Shown one piece after another: positions 24,266 to 36,004 of a stretch of DNA of 64,000 bases. Origin of the DNA: Talpa occidentalis. Taxonomy: Eukaryota; Chordata; Mammalia; Eulipotyphla; Talpidae. The stretch covers positions 114,132,615-114,196,614 of the forward strand of contig NW_023603184.1 of assembly GCF_014898055.3 (NCBI RefSeq), in the 5' to 3' direction. Under the pieces are notes generated by a model that did not search any database, was not told where the DNA came from, and saw only the letters and a program-made list of their open reading frames with translations. Position 1 is the first letter of the stretch; the number at the start of each line of letters is the position of its first letter. The translations under genes were made by a program, and so were the position numbers.

Positions 24266-25362
24266 TAGACTTACAGGGACAATTCTCTCAGCATAGTTGC
24301 CTTCGTTGACTTTAGATTTTTAGTATTGTTCATAGAAATGACATCATCCATCTTCCACATCACTCTTACTTCATTTTCATTCTTACCATAAATTCCCTCA
24401 TTTTAAGTCCAGTTCTTGAGTGCAACAGCAACACTTCTTGTTAAGTACAAAGAAATTAATCACGACTTGTCTTTCACCCATCTTGAACTTATATAATTGA
24501 GAGCACTTAGAAAACATTCTAAATATCTTCAATCTTTTTTAAGTTTCAAAAAATTGTACCAAAGTTCAAGGCTTTGTGCATAATTCAATACAATGATTAC
24601 AGAATTCCTGACACAAGCATTGTATGGCCCCATTAGTCCATTGACCTGGATGCCAGGAGATTCTATTATTTCTTCAAACACAGCCTCATACTTACAAACT
24701 TGTATGTCTAGTCACATCAAAAACTTTGCTGACTATATTATAAGCTTCAAAGATCTCACATGACATCTGCAGTGGAAACTAAACAATGGCTTATATCAAA
24801 ATGTATTTCCAACTTGAAGTCTAATCTCTATTTCTAAAAAGAATTATTTGAACTGTCATTTAGTATTTTAGTAAGACTTGTCTAAGGCACTCCTATACTT
24901 CATTGAAATTTTAATTGAGCCTAAAAAAACCTACTTTATTTATATTTAGCCATACCTTCATACTATTTCACAGTAAGACTATTTGTCTTTTGAATTATCA
25001 TTAGACAACTTAAGAGTGACTTGATCAATATTTTTATTTTGGAAATGTTTGAATAGGGAGGTATAGAATACATTTTTAAGTAAATGAATCACAACCAATT
25101 AAAAGTAGGATATATTTTATTTCACCAGAATCTATACCTCTCAAATAGTAGAATTAGAATTCCTGAGAAAAATGTGTATCTTCATCCTTAAAAATCATGG
25201 AAAAGAGAAGGAAAAAAAGAGAGAAGAATGTTGCATTTCAAATGACTCCAGAAGTAGCAATTGCATTTCATCCCATGTTCCAAATAAAACTTCCTCAAAT
25301 GTTACATTGAGAATGAATATGAGGCATAACTGGAGTTAGTGGGAATTGTCCCTGTAAGTCTA
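24266..25362. mobile_element. Inverted-repeat-bounded segment, possible DNA transposon relic
   Basis: TAGACTTACAGGGACAATTC at 24266-24285 is the exact reverse complement of 25343-25362, so a 1,097-bp segment is bounded by perfect 20-bp inverted repeats. The outermost bases are TA on both sides, as expected for a TA target duplication of the Tc1/mariner/pogo superfamily. Inside the repeats similarity decays but is still hinted (AGTTGCCTTC versus AGTTATGCCTC). No transposase frame is visible. Alternatives: two copies of one short repeat in opposite orientation. Confidence 0.45.
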
Positions 25363-25509
25363 CATCAAACAATGATGTAGCATCAGTATCTGTTTTAGAA
25401 GGGAAAAGGAGAAATGGAAGCATGCAAAGCAGATGATTTCATCTCTAATTCAGACAATATCTTGATAAAGGAATGGGGAGAATCTTTAAATGTTCTAATT
25501 TGGGGTTTT

Positions 25510-25790
25510 ATTTTTATTTTTTTGAAGATTTATTTTTATTTATTTATACATACAAGAACTGGAGTGTAGGCCAGAGGTGCAGGGGGTGAGAGGATTCGCC
25601 AGAGACAGAATGGGGAGCAGAACAGGCAGATTGACTGAAATACACTGCTGAGGGGAGGAGTGGGGGAGACAAGAGAGGTCTGCTGTGCTATGTGGGTTAG
25701 CTCCCTGGCTGGGGATCAAACTCATGCCGCAGTGGCTTGGATAGCTTGCTAGAGCTGAGACTTTAACCCCAGCGCCACCAGGGAGGCCCC
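25510..25790 (-). mobile_element. tRNA-derived SINE, full-length (subtype B)
   Basis: Complete minus-strand copy from GGGGGCCTCCCTGGTGGCGC to an AAATAAATAAAAATAAATC tail. It carries ACTCCAGTTCTTGTATG near the 3' end as in other subtype B copies. Imperfect duplications CTAATTTGGGGTTT (from 25495) and CTAATTTTGGGTTT (from 25791) border it. Confidence 0.93.
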
Positions 25791-25805
25791 CTAATTTTGG
25801 GTTTA

Positions 25806-27365
25806 TATGAAAGCACCAACTAACATGAGATATTTGTTAGCTTAAATGCAAATGAAAAGCAAAAGAAAAAAAATGGAAAGGAAATAAAAACTAACAAGCC
25901 AGCAACACCTCAAATCTGCCAAAAACAGTATTTAGAGCCATCATTAAAACCTGCAAAAGAAGAACAAAGAATGTGAGAAATTGTTTAAAATTTTAAACTT
26001 ACACTAATTTTTTCACACACAAAAATATCATGTATCTCTGGGTAAGTCCAGCATCAAATGCCTTACTTAGTTTAGCGTCACATAATAAAATGTAGACATT
26101 TCATATGTAGTATTTTATTATAGCATTTCTGACAAAAGGCCTTCATTTTATAGGAAGTTTTAAAGATGTGTTTCTAATTTAAAGATGTCTCATTCAGCAC
26201 TGCAAATTCTTGGTCCCACTTCTTACTTCAATCTTTGCTGTTATGATCACTTATAAATTGGTTTCAAACAGCCTCATTCAGCTGTTTGATCAGTATCAGT
26301 ATGCAGATAGTAACCTGCCCTGACCCCATATGATAGACTGCTGTCTTCCTGTGCAAGATACCATCTATGCCAAAGGTACAGAGGGGTTAATGTCCACAGA
26401 GCCATCGCTGGACGATGACCAATGGAAACACCAGGTAAACAGTTAAGTGAAGCCTTTCACAAAGGTCCTCACCAGGCCCTGTTGTGATTGGGCAGTGGCC
26501 TTGTAGTACCCTTGTATTTTCCATTCCCCTCTCTTCCACTTCCTGTGTTCTTCAGTCTTCTTTTGTCTCATGTTCTACCTTCAATAGCATCTAGGTTAAA
26601 TTAGCTGGAATGAGGAACGATGCTAAAATTAAATCCCAGGGTGGGATTTTAGAGCTAGATTATTAATAGGTATGAAGCAGTGAGGATCCCACTTCTGGGT
26701 AAGCCCATGATTTTCACTATTAATGAACCATAGGTTCACTGTTACTAAGATTCTCACTCTTGTCAAGATGAAGTGTCCTTGCAATATGAAGTGGTGGGGT
26801 ATGTAGCACCGTTGGCATACAAACAGCATGGAGAAAATGATGACTGAAAAAAATTAAATGATTTGGCATTTTTGAAAAAAGAAAATAAAAAATACAGATT
26901 GATCACTATCACCTAGGAACTTTGTGAAAGATAAAGTTTCTACAGTGAAGATGATGTTTTAGGGAGAATTATATCCTGTAGTCAAAGGTCAGACTGCACT
27001 GAAAATCATAGGCAGTTCTAAATATAAGGGAGGGGCACCTTCAAAGAATATAGCATTCATTTCTTCAACAAGTTTGCAAAGTTTAAGTCAATGAATTTGT
27101 AGTAAAAGTATAAGACCTTGAACTCTGTGATAGGGACTTTGCAATCCTGAGAAACTCAAAAGTACCTTTTCACTGAACCTCTGATTTGGGGGCTATCAGA
27201 AACAGTTTCCTACCCAACCAGAGAACAGTCTCCCTTATTTGGACACACTGCAGACCTCTCCTGAGGTAAATTTTCCATAAATTGCTTATCTTCCTTAATA
27301 TTTACCTTCCCATGCTCGTTTCCCACATGCATGACATAAGATCTGTATCAGTACAACCTGCAGAA
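25806..27365. other. Unassigned sequence
   Basis: Nothing named. The stretch 26290-26580 is less AT-rich but shows no coding frame or recognised repeat. The minus-strand frame at 26629-26829 has no motif. Confidence 0.45.
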
Positions 27366-27655
27366 ATATGTGGGTCACAGCTCCATTCTGGCTTGACTGT
27401 CCACCTCCTGGCAGACGTGGGTTAGCAAGCCGGAACTCCAAGAGAGGTCCCCTCCCTCATCTGCTGCAAATGCAGCATGCTGTGAGCCTGGTTTCAGAAG
27501 AAAAAAATTGCCCTGGAAAATATATAGACCTTGTTTTAGCTTCATTAAACTGGAATAAGGTCTTGAAAACAAATTTATTGGCACCTGAAGGGAGAGAGCC
27601 TACACCTTCAAAACCCAATTATGTAAACCAACATAACCTCAATAAAAGAAAAACA
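27366..27655 (+). mobile_element. Possible L1 3' end, old
   Basis: The end 'gagagcctacaccttcaaaac' then 'tatgtaaaccaacataacctcaataaaag' parallels the L1 3' ends near 19650 and 40150. Upstream text is GC-richer and not recognised; the overlapping frames (108 codons +, 69 codons -) show no known domain. Confidence 0.35.
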
Positions 27656-29240
27656 TTTATTCTTAAAGCTTGTTCTAATATCAGCACTGATTGAACTTGT
27701 TGCTGATTTTGACTTTATATCAAATGAATTGTTCCCTTGGTACATGTTGAATTCTTTGTTCCCTTGGTACAAAGATAAAGAGAAACAATTCCCTGTTTGG
27801 TTAACTTGTCTGGTGTAAGCCCCTACTACTTGGGACACTCTCACTTAGTAGGTGAGAATATATAGGAAGAGAAATTCATTGGCTCAGGGAGAATCAGAGA
27901 GGCCACCACTTCTTTGATCTCTGAGGGGTATTAATGTGAAGCTTCTGGGTTCCAGAATTTCTCCAGAGGCTGGTAAGAGTCTCAACCAGTTGTCACTTCT
28001 GTCTTGCATGGTCTAATCCTTGGACCCACTTTCTTTTCATACCTGATGTATGAAACACTGTGGGTTGTTACTTCCCTGAGTTGGAGAACAGTTTGCATTT
28101 GTACCTATAAGATTGTTCACCCTTGTAATTTATGTAAGGATTTTTTAATATGTAATTCTCAATTTTATAAGATAGAACAATTAATGTTGTTTTTCTACTA
28201 TTATATGGGAACATTAGGCCCCAGAAATACATATTGTGTGAGGAAAATAAAATACATCAGTAAACTGAACAAAAATAAATAAAACTATAAATATTTATTT
28301 AGAAAAATTATAAATGTATTTTGAGAAATACCTCAATTACAGAGGGGGACAATTACATGAGTTCAACAAAACTTTTGATGAGAGTTAGAATATCAAAATA
28401 GAGGTAGGTATCTTACTGGATGGAGTATTTTCAGAATATTAAAGGGAAATCTCATACACCTGGAGAATCCATTACACTTAGCTACCAGTTAAAAAGTTAC
28501 AATTTCCTGCTATTTGCCATACATCTGGACATTTCTAACACCAATGAAAGACATTGTAATTTATTTGGCTAGTACTGTTATATTGATTTGAGAGCAGATT
28601 TATCTGAACTGTGGAAACAAATATAAATTATTAATCCAGGGCAAGGAATATCATAGTGTTACTTTAAAATAAGCAAAAGAAATATCTTTGAGACTACTTA
28701 TCATGAGAAATTGACATCAGAGGTAGTTTCTATCAATCAAAGATAAAGAGAAACAATAATTCAGAAGATTCCCAAATATCCCAGATGCCACTGGAACAAT
28801 ATTGCCCTGAGAAGAGATAAATTACACTGACTGAACCATGAAAGTGTCACCTATTAGAAATCTGGACAGGAGGTGCTTGAAACAATAAAAGCAGCTTGTA
28901 GCCAGTAAGCCCAGGTACTGATTTACTGCAGATTTGAGGTATATTGAGTTTATGGTACTATTTAGAGTAGTGGCAGGATAATATCATGAGTAAATCAAAA
29001 GAATACTAAAGACTTGAAATGACAATGTTGAATAACACCACTTTGCAGTTAGTAAAATTTAGATCAGTAACACTTTATTTACTTTTGATAAACCATTGGC
29101 ATCAGTTTTTGTTCCATTGAGAGGGAAATATCTTCATTGGTGAGCTTCAAGGACATTACTAATTATGAAAGGAATCAATAATTAAATGGTGAGAGACTTC
29201 GCCTTGTTACCTCCTTTTCCAGTGAACCCATCATATTCCT
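27656..29240. other. Unassigned AT-rich sequence
   Basis: Contains a small duplication, TTGTTCCCTTGGTACA at 27729-27744 and 27757-27772. The plus-strand frame at 28004-28282 has no recognisable motif. Nothing else named. Confidence 0.45.
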
Positions 29241-29249
29241 TTACTTTTC

Positions 29250-29605
29250 CCAGTCCCATGTCTTTGCTAATGCTCTCAACTTTCTATGAAATCCCTGACT
29301 CCATAATTCTACATATCCAAATCTTATCTTTTCATGCCTTCATATGACATTTTCTCCATGAAGTAATTTCTGTTTATCCACAGTCAGATATAATCTCTTC
29401 CTTGTCAGCAATGTACAGTTATAGTTCACTTAGGATTCTTTGAATTTTAACCTCATATTATAGTTAGTTGTGTACTTATACTATTTTCTTATTAAAATAT
29501 AAATTCCTCAAGGGAAAAGTTTAATCTGAATATTTTTTTTGTAACAGCTTACATGATATCTTGTGCATATAGTAAGCATTTGTTGAACAAATAAGCAGAT
29601 CACAG
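29250..29605 (+). mobile_element. L2 LINE 3' end relic
   Basis: 'aaatataaattcctcaaggg', 'gcttacatgatatcttgtgc', 'atagtaagcatttgttgaac' follow the L2 3' end order ('...gtaagctccatgagggcaggg', 'cctggcacatagtaggcgctcaataaatatttgttgaa'). It is strongly diverged, as L2 always is in placental mammals. Confidence 0.75.
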
Positions 29606-30057
29606 TCTAATTTCCAAACAAGTCATAAACTAAGACATATAACTGTCTGAGAGTTCTGAATGATCAGAGATCTCAAAACATCCTTCTCCAAAGAAGACAT
29701 ACAGGCAGCCAAAAGACATATGAAAAGTATGCTAATCATCACTTATTAATAGGGAAATGCAAATGAAAACCACAGTGAGATGTCACCTCACATTTGTGTG
29801 AATACCTGTATCAGAAAGAAAAGAGACAAGTGTTGACTAAGCTGTGGAGGAAAAAAATCCTGATAGACTGTTGCTGGGAATGTGAACTGGCAGCATGGGC
29901 TCTATGGAGAACAGTGTGGAGATTTCTCAAAAATTTAAAGTACTTACATATTTTCCATCAGTTCCATTTTTAGATACTGACATTAAGAATATAAAGCACT
30001 AATTAAAAATGCATATGTATTAATGAATTTTAATATGCATTAAAATATACTAAAACA

Positions 30058-30327
30058 GGGCCTCCCTGGTGATGCAAGAGATTAAGACACAGTACTATGA
30101 AGCAATCTGTAGCCACTGCAGCACCAGTTCTATCCCCGGCCAGGGAGCTACCCTCATGGCACAGCAGCCCTGTCCTGACTTGCCTGCTGCTCCCCTCAGC
30201 AGTGTATTTAAGTCAATCTGCCTGTTCTGCTCCCCATTCTGTCTCTGGTGAATCCTCTCACCCCCCACACCTCTGGCCTTTACCCCAGTTCTTGTGTGCA
30301 TAAATAAATAAAAATCTTTTAAAAAAT
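30058..30327 (+). mobile_element. tRNA-derived SINE, full-length (subtype B), inside L1
   Basis: GGGCCTCCCTGGTGATGCAAG head, CAGTTCTATCCCCGGCCAGG B-box region, the usual body, then TTGTGTGCATAAATAAATAA. Flanks share ATTAAAATA-type text (about 30040 and 30332) but the site is itself repetitive, so the duplication is not certain. Confidence 0.92.
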
Positions 30328-30475
30328 ACATATTAAAATACATATGTGTAAATTATTTAATTAAATACATATGTGTTAAGATACATATGTAATTAATACA
30401 TATTCTATTTAAATAAATACACAAAATACAAAAATACATATACAAATTCAAAAATACATATGTGACTCTATGTTC
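30328..30475. repeat. ACATATGT-rich low-complexity tract
   Basis: Many imperfect copies of ATACATATG and AAATACA follow the SINE tail inside the L1. It probably grew by slippage from the A-rich tail and the CATATG-containing host L1 text seen at about 30011. Confidence 0.8.
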
Positions 30476-30739
30476 ATTGCAGCACTGTTTATAATAACCA
30501 AGCTGTGAAAGTAAGCTAAATGCATATCAATGCATGAGTGGATAAAGGAGATGTAGTGTATGTACACAATGGGATATTAGTCAGCTATATAAAAAGTGAA
30601 ATCTTACTATTTGCAACAATATGGATGGAACTGGAGGGAGTAATGCTAAGTAACATAAGTCTGAAGCATATAGACAAATACCAGATGATTTTACTCACAT
30701 GTGAAATACAAAGAAAGAAAGCAAAGGAATAGACAAAAA

Positions 30740-32515
30740 CAATTGAAACACATCCTTGGATTCTCACTGCAGAGCTGAGGTTAGCAAAGAGCAGTGGGCT
30801 GTGGTGAAGGGTTATTGGCCTTTCATCGTGGGCATAGTGAGGTAATGAGTAATGAGCCTGTACTCATTGAAGAGGAATGAGCCTGTACTCCTAAGACATA
30901 TCTAGTGTTTTGAATCAATATCACCTCAAAAAAAAAGAAATATGATTGCATAAAAATATTAAAGAAAGGATCAAATTTGGAGAATCAATCATATGGGCAA
31001 ACCAAGTTGGCAATCATAAAATGCATTAATTTGGTGAATAACTTTAGAAATATTCATATTTTATTACATATTTAAATACACATTCAATGTTTGCACTATA
31101 TTATTAAATATTTTCCTATTTCTTAGTTGAGTAAAATATTCTGGTCTCAGTATGAATACATAAAATTAAATATGGTAACAGGTAAAAATATGGAATATGT
31201 AACTATTTTCAAGACATAACATATAATTTACTATAGTAACTCCACAGACATTTTGATTTTGAATTAATCCACCATCAGAAATTATATGTATATGAATGCA
31301 TTTATGTTTAATTTTATTTAAATCAAAATCAAAGGATGCTTCATAATTTCTCTCTCAATGTTTTTATATTCTTTACTATTTCCCTAAGACACAAAATTTA
31401 CTAAGGTGCCTTTTGCATTATTGATGTTGACAATGAGATATATTGATTTTTATAGGAAATTGAATAATCAAGTTTTATTTTTCAGTAAGGCAAATTAATA
31501 TTATCATAGTATTACTTTACCATTAACTATAATATTCCCTGTGAGTTTGAGTTATTCCACTGTATGTTTTCACCTAATTCTTTTTTAAAACAAATTTAAT
31601 GTTAGGAGTAGGATAAACAGATATCCTAATTTGCTTCTAGTCCTGGTTGATTCTCATTTCCCCAGTGTTATGTGTGATTGTCACCTTCACTCTAAACATG
31701 TCCAAGTATTAATGAATAATTTTCCTAGAATACTTAGGATCTGAGATTCTTAAGAGATACCAAGAAATGGGATGGGTTTTTGAAATAAGTAGGGAGCCTT
31801 TATTGAAGATGTCCCTTCATCTTTCCTTTTGTTTCTGCCTCATGTATTCACATATGCCCAAGCTGCTTGTGGTCATATTTACAACAGGCTTGGTTCACTG
31901 AATGGGGAGGAAGAAACCTCTTGGAAAAATAATATGAATATAGGAAATTAAAATCTCTGTGTGAGATCACAAGGAAGAGGGATACAAACGCAAAACTACT
32001 CTGTGCATCAGAAAGGTGCGCAAAATAAGTGCCACAGAGTGTGAGATAATCACTGCAATCCTTTCTTTCTTCTTTTCGGAGAGGATGTAAATAGTTTTAT
32101 CTTCTTGCAAACAATGCATTTTTATCTTGAGGAAATATATTCCTTATTGTACTATAGAAAATCAGAAAGTTGTCTGCATAATAATCATTTGCCTTCTATG
32201 CAAAAATTATAACTCAATTTCCAAATGATCATTCCTAAAATTTAATTGTACCATTACATTCCTAAAATGTAAAGTTTTAAGACTGTGTCATATAATTACT
32301 GCATATAGATTTACCTAACACAGGTGTGAAAAAGAACTTTTAATTTACCCACCATATTTCTTTATCTGAGTAGATTTTATGACCATTTTGAAACTTACCT
32401 TTGAAAATGCATTTGAGTTACTGACTTCTATAACTGCAATTTATTTCTAAATGAACTTATGTGTCGTACAGACTTCTAAGCATTTCATTTATTTACCATT
32501 ATTCCAAATACTATT
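30740..32515. other. Unassigned AT-rich sequence
   Basis: AATGAGCCTGTACTC is duplicated near 30851 and 30878. Otherwise nothing recognised. Confidence 0.5.
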
Positions 32516-32533
32516 ATCTATTTATACATTTTT

Positions 32534-32852
32534 GGTTTTTATTTTATTTATTTTTTTAAGAAAGTGATTGCCTTTATTTATTTTTTTTAAAAGATTATTT
32601 ATTTATACTAGTCCTGGGTACAGTCAGAAGTGCGGAGGGTGAGAGAATTCACCAGAGCCAGAGGGGAGAGCAGAGCAGGCAGAAGGACCGAAGTACACTG
32701 CTGAGGGGAGCAGCGGGCGGCAGGAGAGGTCTGCGCGCCATGCGGGACCCTCCTTCAGTGGCCAGGGAACAGCCGGGGATCGAACCAGCGCTGCTGAGGC
32801 TGCGGGCAGCTTCACAATCCAGCGCTCAACCGCTGCGCCACCGGGGAGGCCC
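32534..32852 (-). mobile_element. tRNA-derived SINE (subtype A) with extended tail
   Basis: Full-length minus-strand copy flanked by a perfect 16-bp duplication CTATTTATACATTTTT (32518-32533 and 32853-32868). Between the normal A-rich tail (ending about 32581) and the duplication are 47 extra bases: a second T-rich run enclosing the unique AAGAAAGTGATTGCC. Read in the SINE direction this is a unique stretch followed by a second A-rich tail, the structure of a short 3' transduction. Confidence 0.93.
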
Positions 32853-32868
32853 CTATTTATACATTTTT

Positions 32869-33203
32869 ATAACATCTGGTTACAAAATTGTATTTCTAAA
32901 GTGAACAAAATATATTTTATAATATTATTCTTAAAATTATATGTACCTTCTCTGAGGTGTCCCCATCAACATCAGCTAAGAAATGATACTATGCAGAGTG
33001 CATATTATGCTTTGTCCCATGATTAAGCTTAATTTTGAAAACATCCTTTTTCCTTCAAACTTGTCTCTTTTTACATTTTGAAGGAACATTAATATAATCA
33101 GATCATTCTTCTAGAAATACATAAATATTAGCTATTTACAGCTCCTCTCTCAGCTGTATTTCATACATTCAGACAAAGAAATCCATTTACAAAGTAAATG
33201 GCC
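32869..33203. other. Unassigned AT-rich sequence
   Basis: Nothing recognised. Confidence 0.5.
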
Positions 33204-33221
33204 AAGAAATTATCAATTCAT

Positions 33222-33597
33222 GGAAGGGATTATATTATGCTCAGCAAAATGGGCCAGAAGGAAAAAAGAAAAATACCGGATGGTCTCACTCATAGCAGGA
33301 ATCTAGAAAACCATTTAGAAAAAAATTAGGAAAAAAAAAAAACATTTAAAAAAAATTTAGAAAACCTAAATAAGGCACAGGAAAAAGACTAATTATAATA
33401 AGTAAAAATCAAAATCAACAAGCAACTATAAACCAGAGACAATACGGGGGAGGGGGTGGGGAGGAGGGTGTGGGATGAAAACAAGGGGGCTAGGAATTGT
33501 ATGGGGACTATAACCATGACTACGAAAATGCATACATTGTGCAAAAATGAAAAATGATGTAAAAATATATATAAAATAAAGATCATACACCATAAAA
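33222..33597 (+). mobile_element. Young-looking L1, severely 5'-truncated
   Basis: It begins in the last codons of ORF2 (GGAAGGGATTATATTATGCT), passes the ORF2 stop in GGAATCTAG, then the 3' UTR with a G-rich run, and ends in AATAAA-like A-rich sequence. An 18-bp duplication, AAGAAATTATCARTTCAT with one mismatch, flanks it (33204-33221 and 33598-33615). It belongs to the same subfamily as the 46129 copy, sharing GGATGGTCTCACTCATAGCA. An internal repeat of ATTTAGAAAAA units has expanded just after the stop codon. Confidence 0.93.
33446..33472 (+). other. G-quadruplex-type run in L1 3' UTR
   Basis: Five closely spaced G-runs (GGGGG, GGGGG, GGGG, GGG, GGG) lie in the L1 3' UTR. Polypurine, quadruplex-capable 3' UTR tracts are a known conserved feature of mammalian L1. 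Confidence 0.75.
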
Positions 33598-33615
33598 AAG
33601 AAATTATCAGTTCAT

Positions 33616-35995
33616 ATTATGATTTGTGTCTATTTTAATATTCTTAATGTACTTTTAGTTCTTTATAAATATATGCTTCCAAAAGTCATAAACAAAAATA
33701 CAGGACTGAAGATTTTCTTTGCATGTGTGTACTGGTTCATAGTAGTGTTCACACTAACATCAGACTGAACTTGCAAATAAGACTCATGGGGTTTCAAAGG
33801 ACTAAAGAATTCACTCCCAAAGTCACATTTCTAGGGAATGACAAAACTGAAATTCAAACTATTTAAACTTACTTTTTTAATGTTCTTTGTGTTATTTTTT
33901 TTGACAGGGGGAGGATGGTTGATGATAGGAAACTAGAAGCAACTAAAATGATTATCAGTGATTGATTAATTACTATATGGTATTAATAGAATAAAAAGTT
34001 ATATAGATGTCAAAATAAAAATCATTGGGAAATAATGATAGTTAATACCATAAACTGCTAACATTAATTATTTCTAGAAAGTTTTTGGCAAACCTTGCTA
34101 TGGCAGGAAAATGGGAACTTATGTATATGCAATTATATAATTATATATGTATAATTTTATGATACATATGCATATTTTATTCATACATGTATTTTAATGC
34201 ATGCCATTTTGTAAAAGGATAAGAGAAGTTCTACACGTTCAAAACTATTGGCTCCACAATCTTCCCTCTTCCTAAAATATGATGAATTTAAATGCTGTTC
34301 ATTCTCCTGGTGAGCTATAAACAGTTCATATAAGAAAAGAAAAATGGTTCTGCTAATTTATCCTGACAACTGGCTCTTGGTATGACAGCACTCAGGCTGT
34401 CCTGTGGACTGTCCTGACAACACATTAGCAAATGGAAATTGGTTCTTTTGCAGTACAGGTGATTCATTCTTTTGACTTAGTCATAGTGTCACTTTTGATT
34501 GAACCACTCTAATAAAAGGAGCACATATGTTTTCTTCAAATTTGATTCTAGTGACTCCAATAATTAACAGCTGTGAAATTAAAAAATGGATCATATGATT
34601 CTATGATATTCTTGTCTATTTCTCATTGGTTGATGTATTTATGATAAATAGTGCCTTTATCTCCATTGAAAAGATTTAAGCTGCTTAGGCTATTTGTCTC
34701 ATTTTAGACTCTACACAAAGTTAAATTACTAAAAGTAGACTGCTTGCATACTGTTTCCAATTTCAAGAGATGTCCAGTGTTGTGACATAGTAATTGTGTC
34801 AGCAATTCAACTTGTTCTGAAGTTGATCTGGTATTTTGTTCAGAGAAGGTCAATTCAGGCATAAGCTGAAGAACTCTTTCTAAGCACAGAAGAGGCTAAC
34901 TTAAATTATATCAGACAAGGAACTTAAGTCTAATGTGAATGCAAACAAAAATGGTGGCTCTTAGATAATTGCATAGTATTGCTGGTGATTTTCCAAATGA
35001 CCTTGTTGTAACTATAGAAAGGCAAAGTAAAATATACAGGTATAATTTAGATCTAGGACATTAGTATTCAAAATAACATTTTCCAAATTGCATTGTGCTG
35101 ATTGTGATCAGGCCAGGAATTAGATGTCCTGCTGGTTTCCTACCCATATTACATCAGGTAAGCCAGTTCACCTCAAGTCTCTGAGAAGAGAACAGACACA
35201 ATGCCCCAGAAATGTTCTCTTCACATATCTGCTCTCCTGACTGGTGAACTCAGATAGGAAACACAATGAACTTTCTCTCTCACTTTTGACTATTTTGTAG
35301 CTGAGTTTTCTTTTTCTTTCCCTTACTTGAAGTACAAAAGTACATCCAGAGCATGTCACACCACTGCAGCTACTAGAGAGAAGATAGAAAAAGAGAAAAG
35401 AAAAAAATTTATTTTAACATGTGATTATTTCTCTAAGTACTTTAGTTAGGAATCTTAGCTCATTTTAAAAGAAACCTGAACATCTCATTTTATAGAAATT
35501 GCTTGCAAAGGTGCTTATGTTTATTCTGGTTCTTTTAACAATTCAGTCCAATTCCAAAATGTTACAGTCACATTCTAAAGAAAGACAGACTTTTCAGTTA
35601 AATGTTAGCCCTGTTCATTTTAAGGTGCAATCTCATTTCCTAAAAGTGCCTTGCGTTACTCAGAGAAAGATAGATAGGTGATTGGTGTATGATGCAAGAA
35701 GCAAGAACTCTTTCTGGTTATCTGTTCCCCTATTTTATTCCTTGGTGTTGGAGGAGAAGAGGAAGAAAGGAGCAAATAGGATTTGATTTCCATTGTGGCC
35801 TTTGGCAGTTTTCCATCTCCACAGTTCTCATTACCACTGCTGCCAATCTAGTTTGTTGTCTATTTTCTGAGATATAATTGACATATTCCTTATTGATAAT
35901 AAAGTTAACCTGAATCTCCCTTTTAACAACAACTTTCAGTTAACAAGTAAATTGAATGTTTTATTGAACCATGTTACTCTCATTACTGAACCACA
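33616..35995. other. Unassigned AT-rich sequence
   Basis: No gene or named repeat. Open frames at 35168-35359 (-), 35499-35681 (+) and 35689-35877 (+) have no recognised motif. Confidence 0.5.
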
Positions 35996-36004
35996 TATCC
36001 AGAT

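Larger units (their letters stand above)
29660..30735 (+). mobile_element. Old L1 3' end with nested SINE
   Basis: Successive ORF2 C-terminal landmarks: 'aaagacatatgaaaagtatg', 'gggaaatgcaaatgaaaacc', 'gttgctgggaatgtgaactg', 'gagaacagtgtggagatttc', then, after the SINE and a CATATG-rich expansion, 'gcagcactgtttataataac', 'tagtcagctatataaaaagt' and 'gcaacaatatggatggaact'. No long frame survives. The SINE at 30058-30327 interrupts it, so the L1 predates that SINE. Confidence 0.85.

Noticed and set aside
27770..28758. Shared AAAGATAAAGAGAAACAA at 27770 and 28739
   Set aside because: An 18-bp purine-rich match with no extension on either side; likely coincidence or low-complexity bias.
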